Assembly: GCA_965228125.1 (NCBI GenBank)
Contig: OZ245791.1
Location: forward strand, 1,426,001-1,490,000
Length of the DNA: 64,000 nucleotides
Source of the DNA: GWF2-38-69 sp965228125
GTDB lineage: Bacteria; Verrucomicrobiota; Lentisphaeria; Victivallales; GWF2-38-69
Direction: 5' to 3'
The notes under the pieces were generated by a model that was not told where the DNA came from, did not search any database, and was given only the letters and a program-made list of their open reading frames with translations. The translations under genes and the position numbers were made by a program. Shown here in pieces: positions 53,792-61,696 of this stretch; within the stretch, counting starts at the first letter, position 1; each line of letters begins with the position of its first letter.

Positions 53792-55303
53792 ATGGAAGAA
53801 TTCTTAAAATTACCCAATACGCAGACAGTTAAACTCTCTGAAATTCCACTTTTGTCTTTTGAAATTTTAAGGAAAAATATAATATCGGTTTACCAATCGA
53901 TGCGGTTAAGGTGCATCGGGTTTTTCGGAATAAGTGTCTCGACTGACAGTATAAGGCTTTTTGTAGCTTTGGCAGATGACAGGAACCACGTAATCTACAT
54001 GTCGTCTGCTTTGCTGGAGAAAAATTCATCTTACGAGTCAATCACCAAAGACATTCATGCATTTCATATGTATGAAAGAGATTTTTATGAAGAATCGGGG
54101 ATAAAACCCGAAGGACACCCATGGTTAAAAGGGGTTAATTTCAGAGAAAACAGATCAAATTGTGATTTAACCCTAAATACATACCCCTTTTTTAAAATGC
54201 AGGGAGAGTCGCTCCATGAAGTTGCAGTCGGCCCCATACATGCCGGTGTAATAGAACCCGGTCATTTTAGGTTTATATGCAATGGCGAAGAAGTTTATCA
54301 TCTGGAAATTCAACTTGGGTACCAACATAGAAATATTGAAAAGCTCTTCTTAAATAGCAATTTAAAATTTACGCCACACCTTGCCGAATCCATTGCTGGA
54401 GATACAGTCATTGGGCATAACTTGGCTTACCTGAATCTTATTGAGTCGTTAACAAATACTCAAGTGCCATATAAAGCTAAACTCATAAGAATCATAGCTC
54501 TTGAGTTAGAAAGAGTAGCTTTGCATTTGGCTGATCTTAGTGCGTTGGCTAATGACATAGCTTACCTGATGGGAAGTTCTGTTTTCGGAGTAACCAGAAC
54601 TATTGTGATAAATACTTTTTTATCTATTTGCGGTAACAGATTTGGCCGAAGTTTGTTAAGGCCTGGAGGCTCTGCTTGTGATATCAACAAAGAGCTAATT
54701 GAAAAAATCAGAAAGAACCTTAACAAGACCAAGGAAGATACCGAAAGAATGGGCAAAGTGATGTTTGGATGCCCTACTGTGATTTCAAGATTTGAAAATA
54801 CAGGAAAAGTAACAAAAGAGCAGATGATTGAGATAGGAGCAGTCGGGATGGCCGCCAGAGCATCTGGACTAATGCTGGATGCCAGAATTTCCCACCCGTT
54901 TTGGGAATATGGCCATCTTTTGTCCCAAAAGAAGAGTTTCAAGAGAGGCGATGTTCACTCAAGAGCCTACATAAGATATGAAGAAATATTTGAGTCTATT
55001 AACATTGTCTTTGAACTTCTTAAACTGATCGAAAAAGAGGAATCCAATTCCGATATCATATCTATGCCAACAAATGAGTTCAGCCCTTCATCAATAACTC
55101 TGTCGATAGTTGAAGGCTGGAGAGGCGAGATCGTCCATTTTTCCATTACAGATTCAACAGGCAAACTGATAAAATACAAAATAAAAGACCCCTCTTTTAA
55201 CAACTGGTTTGCTCTTGCTTTGGCAGTCAGAAATAATGGCATATCGGATTTCCCTTTATGCAATAAAAGTTTTAACCTGTCGTATTGCGGCAACGATTTG
55301 TAA
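53792..55303 (+). CDS. Ehr large subunit: NuoCD/hydrogenase-like protein without Ni ligands
   Basis: 503 residues: a NuoC-like part (about 1-140, ending HPWLKGVNF) fused to a NuoD/large-subunit part (PIHAGVIEPGHFRF onward). The Ni-binding motif L1, C-G-I-C-x3-H in hydrogenases, is A202-G-D-T205-V-I-G-H209; L2, D-P-C-x2-C, is D466-P-S-F-N-N. All four cysteines are absent while the histidine and framework remain, so this is not a [NiFe] hydrogenase. The ending DFPLCNKSFNLSYCGNDL fits the Ehr (energy-converting hydrogenase-related) group. Its cofactor and substrate are unknown; it may act like NuoD in a redox-driven conformational pump. Between hyfF and the CLC gene, each 15-16 bases away. Confidence 0.88.
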   Translation: MEEFLKLPNTQTVKLSEIPLLSFEILRKNIISVYQSMRLRCIGFFGISVSTDSIRLFVALADDRNHVIYMSSALLEKNSSYESITKDIHAFHMYERDFYEESGIKPEGHPWLKGVNFRENRSNCDLTLNTYPFFKMQGESLHEVAVGPIHAGVIEPGHFRFICNGEEVYHLEIQLGYQHRNIEKLFLNSNLKFTPHLAESIAGDTVIGHNLAYLNLIESLTNTQVPYKAKLIRIIALELERVALHLADLSALANDIAYLMGSSVFGVTRTIVINTFLSICGNRFGRSLLRPGGSACDINKELIEKIRKNLNKTKEDTERMGKVMFGCPTVISRFENTGKVTKEQMIEIGAVGMAARASGLMLDARISHPFWEYGHLLSQKKSFKRGDVHSRAYIRYEEIFESINIVFELLKLIEKEESNSDIISMPTNEFSPSSITLSIVEGWRGEIVHFSITDSTGKLIKYKIKDPSFNNWFALALAVRNNGISDFPLCNKSFNLSYCGNDL

Positions 55304-55318
55304 GGTAAAAAGAAAGGA

Positions 55319-56680
55319 ATGAAAAAGGTATTTTCAGAAGAAGCAGTTTTATTTATAGCCGTAGCCAAATGGGTTATACTAGCAACAATAATAGGTATAA
55401 TAGCAGGGGTTTCTACAGGTGTTTTTTTAAAAACATTAAACTTATGCATTTCATATGGCAGTAAATATCCATACTCTTTTTTACTATTGCCTTTTGCATT
55501 GTTTATCAGTGCTTCCCTTACCAAATATTTAGCACCTGAAGCAGAAGGGCACGGAACAGAAAAAGTCATTGAAGCCGTACATAAAAATTCCGGAAAAATC
55601 TCTCCACTTGCAGTTCCCGTAAAGTTAGTTTCCACAGTCATTACCATAGCGCTGGGAGGTTCTGCAGGAAAAGAAGGCCCATGCGCTCAAATCGGGGGCG
55701 GATTATCTTCACTCTTTGCTGATATTTTCAGATTTTCAGACACTGACCGTAAAAAACTGGTTATTTGCGGTATAAGCGCTGGTTTTGCCGCAGTGTTTGG
55801 CACTCCGATTGCCGGAGCTATATTCGGGGTGGAAGTCCTTTTTGTAGGAAGCATACTTTATGAAGTGCTTTTACCCTCTATTGTGGCAGGAATTGTCAGT
55901 TTTTATGTAGCATCGTCCATGGGGATATCATATGTTTTATTCCCTTTAAACAATGTCCCCATATTCTCAAAAATCTTTTTTTCCGAAACATTGCTGGCTG
56001 GAGTGTTTTTTGGACTTTGCTCTGTATTTCTTATTCTGGTTTTAAAAAAAGGCGCAACATTAGTTAAAGGCATTAACGCAAGCAAACCGATACAAGGACT
56101 TATCGGAGGGTTTATTCTTATACTTTTAACTTTTATTTTTTCTACAAAATACTTAGGTCTTGGAATGGAAACTATTCAGTCCAGTTTGACAGGAGGAAAA
56201 ACCGTCTGGTACGATTTTATACTAAAATCCGTATTTACAAGCATCACCTTAAATTTTGGAGGAAGCGGCGGGATTATCACTCCTATATTCTTTATTGGCG
56301 CTACATCAGGAGCACTATTTGCTACTGTCCTTGGCTTGGATATAATAACCTTTTCAGCAATTGGCATGGTAAGTGTCTTGGGAGGCGCTGCAAATACGCC
56401 AATAGCAGCAAGCATTATGGCAATAGAATTATTCGGGCCTCAGATTGCGCCATACGCTGCGACAGCTTGCATAATCAGTTTTCTAATAACAGGGCACAGA
56501 AGCGTTTATCCGTCTCAAGTATTGTCAATTAAAAAATCTTCTTTCATAGATGTGGAAACAGGAAAAAGAATGGACAATCTGAATTTGCATACAGAGCTGT
56601 GCAAACAAAGCCCGATCAGACAGTTAATGAACATGGCAGATGTCGTTAGGAATCACTTTAAGAAACCCGGGAGTAAATAA
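55319..56680 (+). CDS. CLC-family chloride channel/transporter inside the Ehr operon
   Basis: 453 residues, about 18 CLC helices, no CBS domains. Seen: AEGHGTEKVIEA (the selectivity-loop position, GHG variant), GGSAGKEGPCAQIGGG with gating Glu119, TPIAGAIFGVEVLF, GGSGGIITPIFFIGATSGALF, and SVYPSQ with the likely central Tyr. Aligning by hand to CLC-ec1, Glu119 matches E148 and Glu172 matches E202, but the internal proton glutamate E203 is Val173, as in animal CLC channels. So an anion channel or weakly coupled transporter is more likely than a 2:1 Cl-/H+ exchanger. It starts 15 bases after the large subunit and ends 3 bases before the small subunit, firmly within the operon; it is not a usual member of such operons. 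Confidence 0.92.
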   Translation: MKKVFSEEAVLFIAVAKWVILATIIGIIAGVSTGVFLKTLNLCISYGSKYPYSFLLLPFALFISASLTKYLAPEAEGHGTEKVIEAVHKNSGKISPLAVPVKLVSTVITIALGGSAGKEGPCAQIGGGLSSLFADIFRFSDTDRKKLVICGISAGFAAVFGTPIAGAIFGVEVLFVGSILYEVLLPSIVAGIVSFYVASSMGISYVLFPLNNVPIFSKIFFSETLLAGVFFGLCSVFLILVLKKGATLVKGINASKPIQGLIGGFILILLTFIFSTKYLGLGMETIQSSLTGGKTVWYDFILKSVFTSITLNFGGSGGIITPIFFIGATSGALFATVLGLDIITFSAIGMVSVLGGAANTPIAASIMAIELFGPQIAPYAATACIISFLITGHRSVYPSQVLSIKKSSFIDVETGKRMDNLNLHTELCKQSPIRQLMNMADVVRNHFKKPGSK

Positions 56681-56683
56681 GCT

Positions 56684-57466
56684 ATGCTTAACACCCTAAA
56701 AATAAAATACTACAACAAAAGACAATTCATAAGAAATCCCAAAACTGCCGAAATGGATAAAATGCACAGAGGCCTTCCCGAACTTGATTCAGGGAAATGC
56801 AGTACGTGCAATAAGTGCGAAATAGTTTGCCCGACAAATGCTTTGCAGATGAAACCTTTTCAACTAGATATGGCCAAGTGCATATTTTGCGGTGACTGCC
56901 AGAGGGCATGCAAACAGGAAGCAGTCAGATTTACAACATTCAACAAAATTTCTACAGACTCGAAAAGTGCACTGATAGTTCATGACAGGATGACGCATAA
57001 AGACCATATAAAAATAGCATTTAAAACAAGAAAAGAGATAAAAGCGCTATTTGGCAGGTCCTTAAAACTTAGAGAAGTTTCTACCGGCGGGTGCAACGGA
57101 TGCGAAATGGAACTAAATGCTTGCTTAAACTCAAATTTCGATATGGGCAGATATGGAATAGAATTTGTAGCTTCACCTAGGCATGCAGACGGATTGGTAA
57201 TTACAGGGCCCATGACTAAAAATATGTCTGAAGCACTGGAAGATGCTTATAATTGCATACCTGAGCCTAAAGTTCTGATACTGACAGGGACATGCGCTAT
57301 AAGCGGAGGTTTATTTGTGGATTCCAATGCGTTAGACAGAACTTTTCTTGAAAAATATAAGATTGACCTTTTCATCCCAGGATGTCCTATTCATCCCCTT
57401 ACTTTCATAAATGGCGTTCTTTCATTTATAGGCAAAGGAGCTCATCACAATAAAAACAAGAATTAA
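56684..57466 (+). CDS. Ferredoxin - NuoB-like small subunit fusion of the Ehr complex (HyfH-HyfI)
   Basis: 260 residues. Residues about 35-90 are a 2[4Fe-4S] ferredoxin domain: CSTCNKCEIVCPTNA and CIFCGDCQRACKQEA, eight ligands all present. Residues about 120-255 are the NuoB/hydrogenase small-subunit domain with the proximal cluster ligands GCNGCEME, GTCAISGG and GCPIHP. In E. coli hydrogenase 4 these are two genes (HyfH, HyfI); here they are one chain. Electrons would pass from an unknown donor over three clusters to the large-subunit interface. It is the last gene of the operon, 3 bases after the CLC gene. Confidence 0.92.
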   Translation: MLNTLKIKYYNKRQFIRNPKTAEMDKMHRGLPELDSGKCSTCNKCEIVCPTNALQMKPFQLDMAKCIFCGDCQRACKQEAVRFTTFNKISTDSKSALIVHDRMTHKDHIKIAFKTRKEIKALFGRSLKLREVSTGGCNGCEMELNACLNSNFDMGRYGIEFVASPRHADGLVITGPMTKNMSEALEDAYNCIPEPKVLILTGTCAISGGLFVDSNALDRTFLEKYKIDLFIPGCPIHPLTFINGVLSFIGKGAHHNKNKN

Positions 57467-57570
57467 ATCAAAATTTTTATTTCTGTATAATAGATTCAAA
57501 AGCTATTTCCTTATTAGGTCGTTATAATTGGAGTTGGTTTTCTATTTAACACTATTCAGGGAGAATATTA

Positions 57571-58986
57571 ATGTTCAGTCTTATCAAAAAACTCTATGCC
57601 CCGCCGCCATTTGCTCCTGCTTTGCCAGCTAACCAAATAGACAGAACTTACAAGAGGTATAGGTTGCAAATATTTCTTGTAGCATATATAGGTTATCTGT
57701 CATATTACTTTGTCAGAAGCACACTTGCCTTGGCCAAACCCTCTTTAATGGGGATTACAGGAAAAGATACAGCTAATCAGGTTACAGGCGTAGCCCAAAC
57801 TTTTGCTATACAGGATTTAGGTTTTTTAGGAGCTGGATTAGCTATAACTTACGGCCTAAGCAAATTTCTAATGGGAAATATCTCCGATAGAAGCAATCCT
57901 CGAATTTTTTTGGCAACAGGCCTTATTCTGTCTGCAGTGACAAATATTATTTTTGCTAACGTATTTATCTTCTGGATTATGATGGCTCTGATGCTCATTA
58001 ACGGTTGGGCACAGGGAATGGGGTGGCCTCCATGCGGAAGATTAATGACCCACTGGTTTTCTGACGGAGAAAGAGGGACTAAAATGTCAATCTGGAACAC
58101 AGCTCACAATATAGGAGCAGGAATGCTGGGGCCGATCGTAAGCTTAGGATTGATTGTATTTAGTTACAGTTATGTCGGGATTTTTTATGCGCCTGCCATT
58201 ATTTCTATTATAATCGGCATTGGAGTCTTAATTTTTGGAAAAGACACCCCTCAATCTGTTGGATTGCCGCCAATTGAACAATATAAAAATGACTATCCTG
58301 ATTCTCATATTGAAAAGGGCATCCATGACAGAGAAGTAGAACTAACAGGAAAAGAAATATTCTTTAAGCATGTCTTAAACAATAAATTTGTATGGTTTAT
58401 AGCCATAGCAAACGCTTTCGTGTATCTTGTTCGCTACGGCATATTAAATTGGGCACCGACATATCTTGAACAAGTAAAAGGATTTTCTGCAGGAAACGCC
58501 AGATGGGCATTTGCCATATTTGAATTCGCTGCAATTCCCGGAACAATTCTTGTAGGCTGGTTATCAGATAAGATATTTGCCGGCAGACGTGCCCCCATGG
58601 GAATTTTCTGCATGATAGGCGTTTTCATCTTCACTCTCCTTTACTGGTTTAATCCTCCGGGCCATCCATTTATGGATATAACTTTTCTTGGAATTATAGG
58701 GTTTCTGATATATGGACCTGTAATGCTTATCGGAGTGAGCGCACTTGACCTTGTGCCTAAAAAAGCAGCCGGTACCTCAGCAGGATTCACTGGCCTTTTT
58801 GGATATTTCCTTGGGACAATGGGTGCTGAAGCTGCTCTGGGAATGGTTGTTCAGCACACTGGCTGGAATGGTGGATTTATCATGATCGCTGCTGCTGCAC
58901 TGCTTTCGATCCTGTTTCTTGGCCTGACCTGGAATGTCCATGACAGGACAAAATACGACCACAATCATGAACATCTGGCAAAGTAA
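57571..58986 (+). CDS. Organophosphate:phosphate antiporter (GlpT/UhpT family, MFS)
   Basis: 471 residues, 12 helices. OPA marks: YKRYRLQIFLVAYIGYLSYY at the first helix, GLSKFLMGNISDRSNPR between helices 2 and 3, NGWAQGMGWPPCGRLMTHWF in helix 4 and WNTAHNIGAGMLGP in helix 5. Substrates in the family are glycerol 3-phosphate, hexose phosphates or phosphoglycerates in exchange for phosphate; the sequence does not decide between them. GGGAG precedes the ATG. Two TATAAT hexamers (57486, 57523) lie in the 104-base gap after the Ehr operon, so it has its own promoter. The nearby glycerol dehydrogenase makes glycerol 3-phosphate a reasonable guess. Confidence 0.92.
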   Translation: MFSLIKKLYAPPPFAPALPANQIDRTYKRYRLQIFLVAYIGYLSYYFVRSTLALAKPSLMGITGKDTANQVTGVAQTFAIQDLGFLGAGLAITYGLSKFLMGNISDRSNPRIFLATGLILSAVTNIIFANVFIFWIMMALMLINGWAQGMGWPPCGRLMTHWFSDGERGTKMSIWNTAHNIGAGMLGPIVSLGLIVFSYSYVGIFYAPAIISIIIGIGVLIFGKDTPQSVGLPPIEQYKNDYPDSHIEKGIHDREVELTGKEIFFKHVLNNKFVWFIAIANAFVYLVRYGILNWAPTYLEQVKGFSAGNARWAFAIFEFAAIPGTILVGWLSDKIFAGRRAPMGIFCMIGVFIFTLLYWFNPPGHPFMDITFLGIIGFLIYGPVMLIGVSALDLVPKKAAGTSAGFTGLFGYFLGTMGAEAALGMVVQHTGWNGGFIMIAAAALLSILFLGLTWNVHDRTKYDHNHEHLAK

Positions 58987-58996
58987 ATTCGAGCAA

Positions 58997-59746
58997 CTAA
59001 TCTTTTTTCAGAAGTTCGTTTATTGCAACTGCCGCACAGTGACAGGCAAAAATTGAAGGCATGTAGGATATGGTGCCTACTACCGATTTCTTGTTCGTCA
59101 CTGTGTCAGGATCGTCTTCGAGTTCTATAACTTTGCCTTTGACATCCTCGGGGGAAAATATTGCCTTGAATCCTTTATATACTTTGTGTTTTTTTAGTTT
59201 CTTTCTAACTGCTCTGGCAAGCATACAGTTATAAGTTTTGGATATGTCGGCTACCTGTACCTGCGAGGGATCCATCTTTCCGCCTGACCCCATTGAGCTG
59301 ACTATTTTTATTTTCAATTCAAGGCATTTTAAAATAAGATGGACTTTGGGGGACAATGTATCTATTGCATCTATAACAATGTCAAAATGGTCAGAATTAA
59401 GTATTTCAGGAGTTTTTTCATCTTTCAGATACGCTTGAATAGAAACAACGCAAACATTCGGATTAATGTTCTTCAATCTCTCTGCCATAAGCTGAATTTT
59501 ACTTTTGCCTATATCAGGGCGAAGAGCAATCAGCTGCCTGTTTATGTTTGTTTCGTCAATTACATCACAGTCCACTATTGTAATCTTGCCTATTCCCGCC
59601 CTGCACAAATATTCAGCTGCAAATGCTCCGACACCTCCGACACCAACAATTAGAATGCTGGCAACTGCCAATTTATCCAAAGCTTCTTTTCCGAGCAAAT
59701 ACTCGGTCCTGATATTCCAATGATCTCCTGAATTACTTAAACCCAT
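58997..59746 (-). CDS. tcdA: tRNA threonylcarbamoyladenosine dehydratase TcdA
   Basis: 249 residues from the ATG at 59746 (AAAGG 11 bases upstream); an ATG at 59791 would overlap tatD by 59 bases. E1-like ThiF fold: RTEYLLG start, LIVGVGGVGAFAAEYLCRAGIG (ATP-binding loop), DCDVIDETNINRQLIAL, IDAIDTLSPKVHLI, MGSGGKMDPSQVQVADI and the Arg-rich ARAVRKKLKKHKV. This combination is specific to TcdA (CsdL), which uses ATP to cyclise t6A37 in tRNA. It overlaps the TatD-like gene by 14 bases. Confidence 0.92.
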   Translation of the reverse strand: MGLSNSGDHWNIRTEYLLGKEALDKLAVASILIVGVGGVGAFAAEYLCRAGIGKITIVDCDVIDETNINRQLIALRPDIGKSKIQLMAERLKNINPNVCVVSIQAYLKDEKTPEILNSDHFDIVIDAIDTLSPKVHLILKCLELKIKIVSSMGSGGKMDPSQVQVADISKTYNCMLARAVRKKLKKHKVYKGFKAIFSPEDVKGKVIELEDDPDTVTNKKSVVGTISYMPSIFACHCAAVAINELLKKD

Positions 59747-60380
59747 TTGTTTTAAATACCTTTTTAAAATTATCTTTGATCTGTTCGGCAAGAGCTTCTG
59801 TTTCCATGCCTTTGATTACTGCAGCTCTTTTATAAATATCACTGATGCGAAAATCAGATTCATCTGTCTCCAAAAATATATTTGACATTGGTATTTCTTC
59901 AAAAGCCCTAATGGATTTTGAATCATTGTCAAAAAGAGATTTTCCAAATGAGAGATAATAGCCTTTATCAGTTAATTGATGAGCAAGCTCAATCCCCTTA
60001 CAATACCCATGCATTATCAATGGAACAGGTATGCCTTTGGATAAGGAAAAGATATCTTCAAATGATTTTACACAGTGAATTATTGCAGGTTTGTTGGAAT
60101 TCTTTGCTATTGATAATTGTTCTTTATAGACAGTCTTCTGCAGTTCATAATCAGTGCGGCAAGACTTGTCAAGCCCAATCTCTCCTATAGCGATGACGTT
60201 TGGCTTATTTGCTATCTCACTTAAACATGCAAGTTTTTCAGAGTAATCATGGTTTATGTACCATGGATGAATTCCGACACTATAAAACATGCCATCATCG
60301 GAATAGGAACCAGAAATTATCGATATGATATTTTCTTCTTTGTAAACTCTATTATGAGTATGCACATCATAAAATATCAT
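59733..60380 (-). CDS. TatD-family metal-dependent hydrolase
   Basis: 215 residues, shorter than the usual 255-265. Metal and catalytic motifs: YDVHTHNR (His-x-His), SVGIHPWY, IGEIGLD (Glu), PAIIHCVK (His), LIMHGYCKG (His) and FLETDESD (Asp), the full TatD set in a compact TIM barrel. TatD proteins are DNA/RNA 3' exonucleases in repair and quality control, though many are uncharacterised. Co-transcribed with tcdA (14-base overlap) and 13 bases after nhaD. Confidence 0.88.
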   Translation of the reverse strand: MIFYDVHTHNRVYKEENIISIISGSYSDDGMFYSVGIHPWYINHDYSEKLACLSEIANKPNVIAIGEIGLDKSCRTDYELQKTVYKEQLSIAKNSNKPAIIHCVKSFEDIFSLSKGIPVPLIMHGYCKGIELAHQLTDKGYYLSFGKSLFDNDSKSIRAFEEIPMSNIFLETDESDFRISDIYKRAAVIKGMETEALAEQIKDNFKKVFKTNGFK

Positions 60381-60393
60381 TATAGGAAAGTCT

Positions 60394-61680
60394 TTATTGG
60401 TAGAGGTACTGCTGTAAAATAAAAGTCAAAGCGCCTGAAAAATAACCAAGTAAAGCCAATAGGCTTATCCTCTTCAGATACCAGAAAAAATTAATCTTCT
60501 CCAAACCCATAGCTGCAACTCCTGCAGCAGAACCAATAATCAGTATACTTCCTCCGTTGCCTGCGCAGTATGCAAGGAAAAGCCAGAAAGAATGGTTAGT
60601 CGGGTAATCGGTTAAGCTGTACATGCCCTGAACTGCAGCCACAAGAGGGACGTTATCAACTATAGATGACAGAATACCTATCGAAATAACTATGATATTT
60701 TCGCTATGCACTGTTTTTGTCAGCCATGACGCCAACGATGAGAGAATACCCGAAGATTCAAGCCCTGCTACACTTATTAGTATCCCAAGAAAAAACAAAA
60801 TAGACTGCGTGTCAATTTTTCTTAAGGCTCGGCCTATGGAGAGCTTTTTCTTGATCTTTTCATCCTTATCGTCATGTATGAACTCCGTAATAACCCAAAT
60901 TAAACCAAGCCCTATCAATGCTCCCATATAGGGAGGCAAATGGGTCAATGTTTTAAAAACAGGTATCAGAAAAAGAATACATATACCTGAAAAAAAAACT
61001 ATCCTCTGGTGTTTTTGAGAAAGAGTCAGTTTTTTAGGAGGGGCTGTTTCTTCGGAAACATTATTTTCGATTTTCCCTTTAACAAAGAATGTGATACATA
61101 TAAGCGGTACTAATAAGCTTACGATTGAAGGCAAAAGTACTGAAGTTATGATTCTCATGGAAGTAATATTATTGGAGATCCAGAGCATTGTCGTAGTGAC
61201 ATCTCCTATTGGAGACCATGCTCCTCCGGCATTTGCAGCGATAACAACTACACCCGCAAAAAAAAGCCTGTCTTTGTAATTAGATACAAGTTTCCTTAAG
61301 AATGAGATAATAACAATAGTAGTAGTAAGATTATCCAAAATAGCAGACATAAAAAATGCCAAAAAAGATATAACCCATATTAACTTACGTTTATCAGTTT
61401 CTTTGATGTATTTTACGACAAACTCAAAGCCGTCATGGGCATCTATCAATTCTACAATTGTCATTGCGCATAGCAGAAAGAACAAAATGCCTGACAAACT
61501 GCCCATGTGATAGTCCAATTGACTAGCAACCGCCGCCTTGTCGTGAGAAGTGACTATATACACTGTCCAGCATAAAACACCTGTAATCAATGCTGAAGCC
61601 GATTTATTTATTTTGACAATATGTTCAAAAGCTATTGCACAGTAACCTATAACAAAAATCGATATTAGAGCTATTTCCAT
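60394..61680 (-). CDS. nhaD: NhaD-family Na+/H+ antiporter
   Basis: 428 residues, about 12 helices. Family marks: MSAILDNLTTTIVIISFLRK near 115, VIAANAGGAWSPIGDVTTTMLW near 150, a second SSIVDNVPLVAAVQGMY near 340 and CAGNGGSILIIGSAAGVAAMG near 380; these D/N/T-rich membrane stretches belong to the NhaD/ArsB superfamily and here fit NhaD. It exports Na+ or Li+ for protons, mostly at high pH. First of an operon with tatD and tcdA. This is the second Na+/H+ antiporter in the window. Confidence 0.92.
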   Translation of the reverse strand: MEIALISIFVIGYCAIAFEHIVKINKSASALITGVLCWTVYIVTSHDKAAVASQLDYHMGSLSGILFFLLCAMTIVELIDAHDGFEFVVKYIKETDKRKLIWVISFLAFFMSAILDNLTTTIVIISFLRKLVSNYKDRLFFAGVVVIAANAGGAWSPIGDVTTTMLWISNNITSMRIITSVLLPSIVSLLVPLICITFFVKGKIENNVSEETAPPKKLTLSQKHQRIVFFSGICILFLIPVFKTLTHLPPYMGALIGLGLIWVITEFIHDDKDEKIKKKLSIGRALRKIDTQSILFFLGILISVAGLESSGILSSLASWLTKTVHSENIIVISIGILSSIVDNVPLVAAVQGMYSLTDYPTNHSFWLFLAYCAGNGGSILIIGSAAGVAAMGLEKINFFWYLKRISLLALLGYFSGALTFILQQYLYQ

Positions 61681-61696
61681 AAGCTGATTTTATTTT

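Noticed and set aside
53792..57466. Operon as a true group 4 [NiFe] hydrogenase.
   Set aside because: Both cysteine pairs needed for the Ni-Fe site are absent from the large subunit, so H2 chemistry is not supported.
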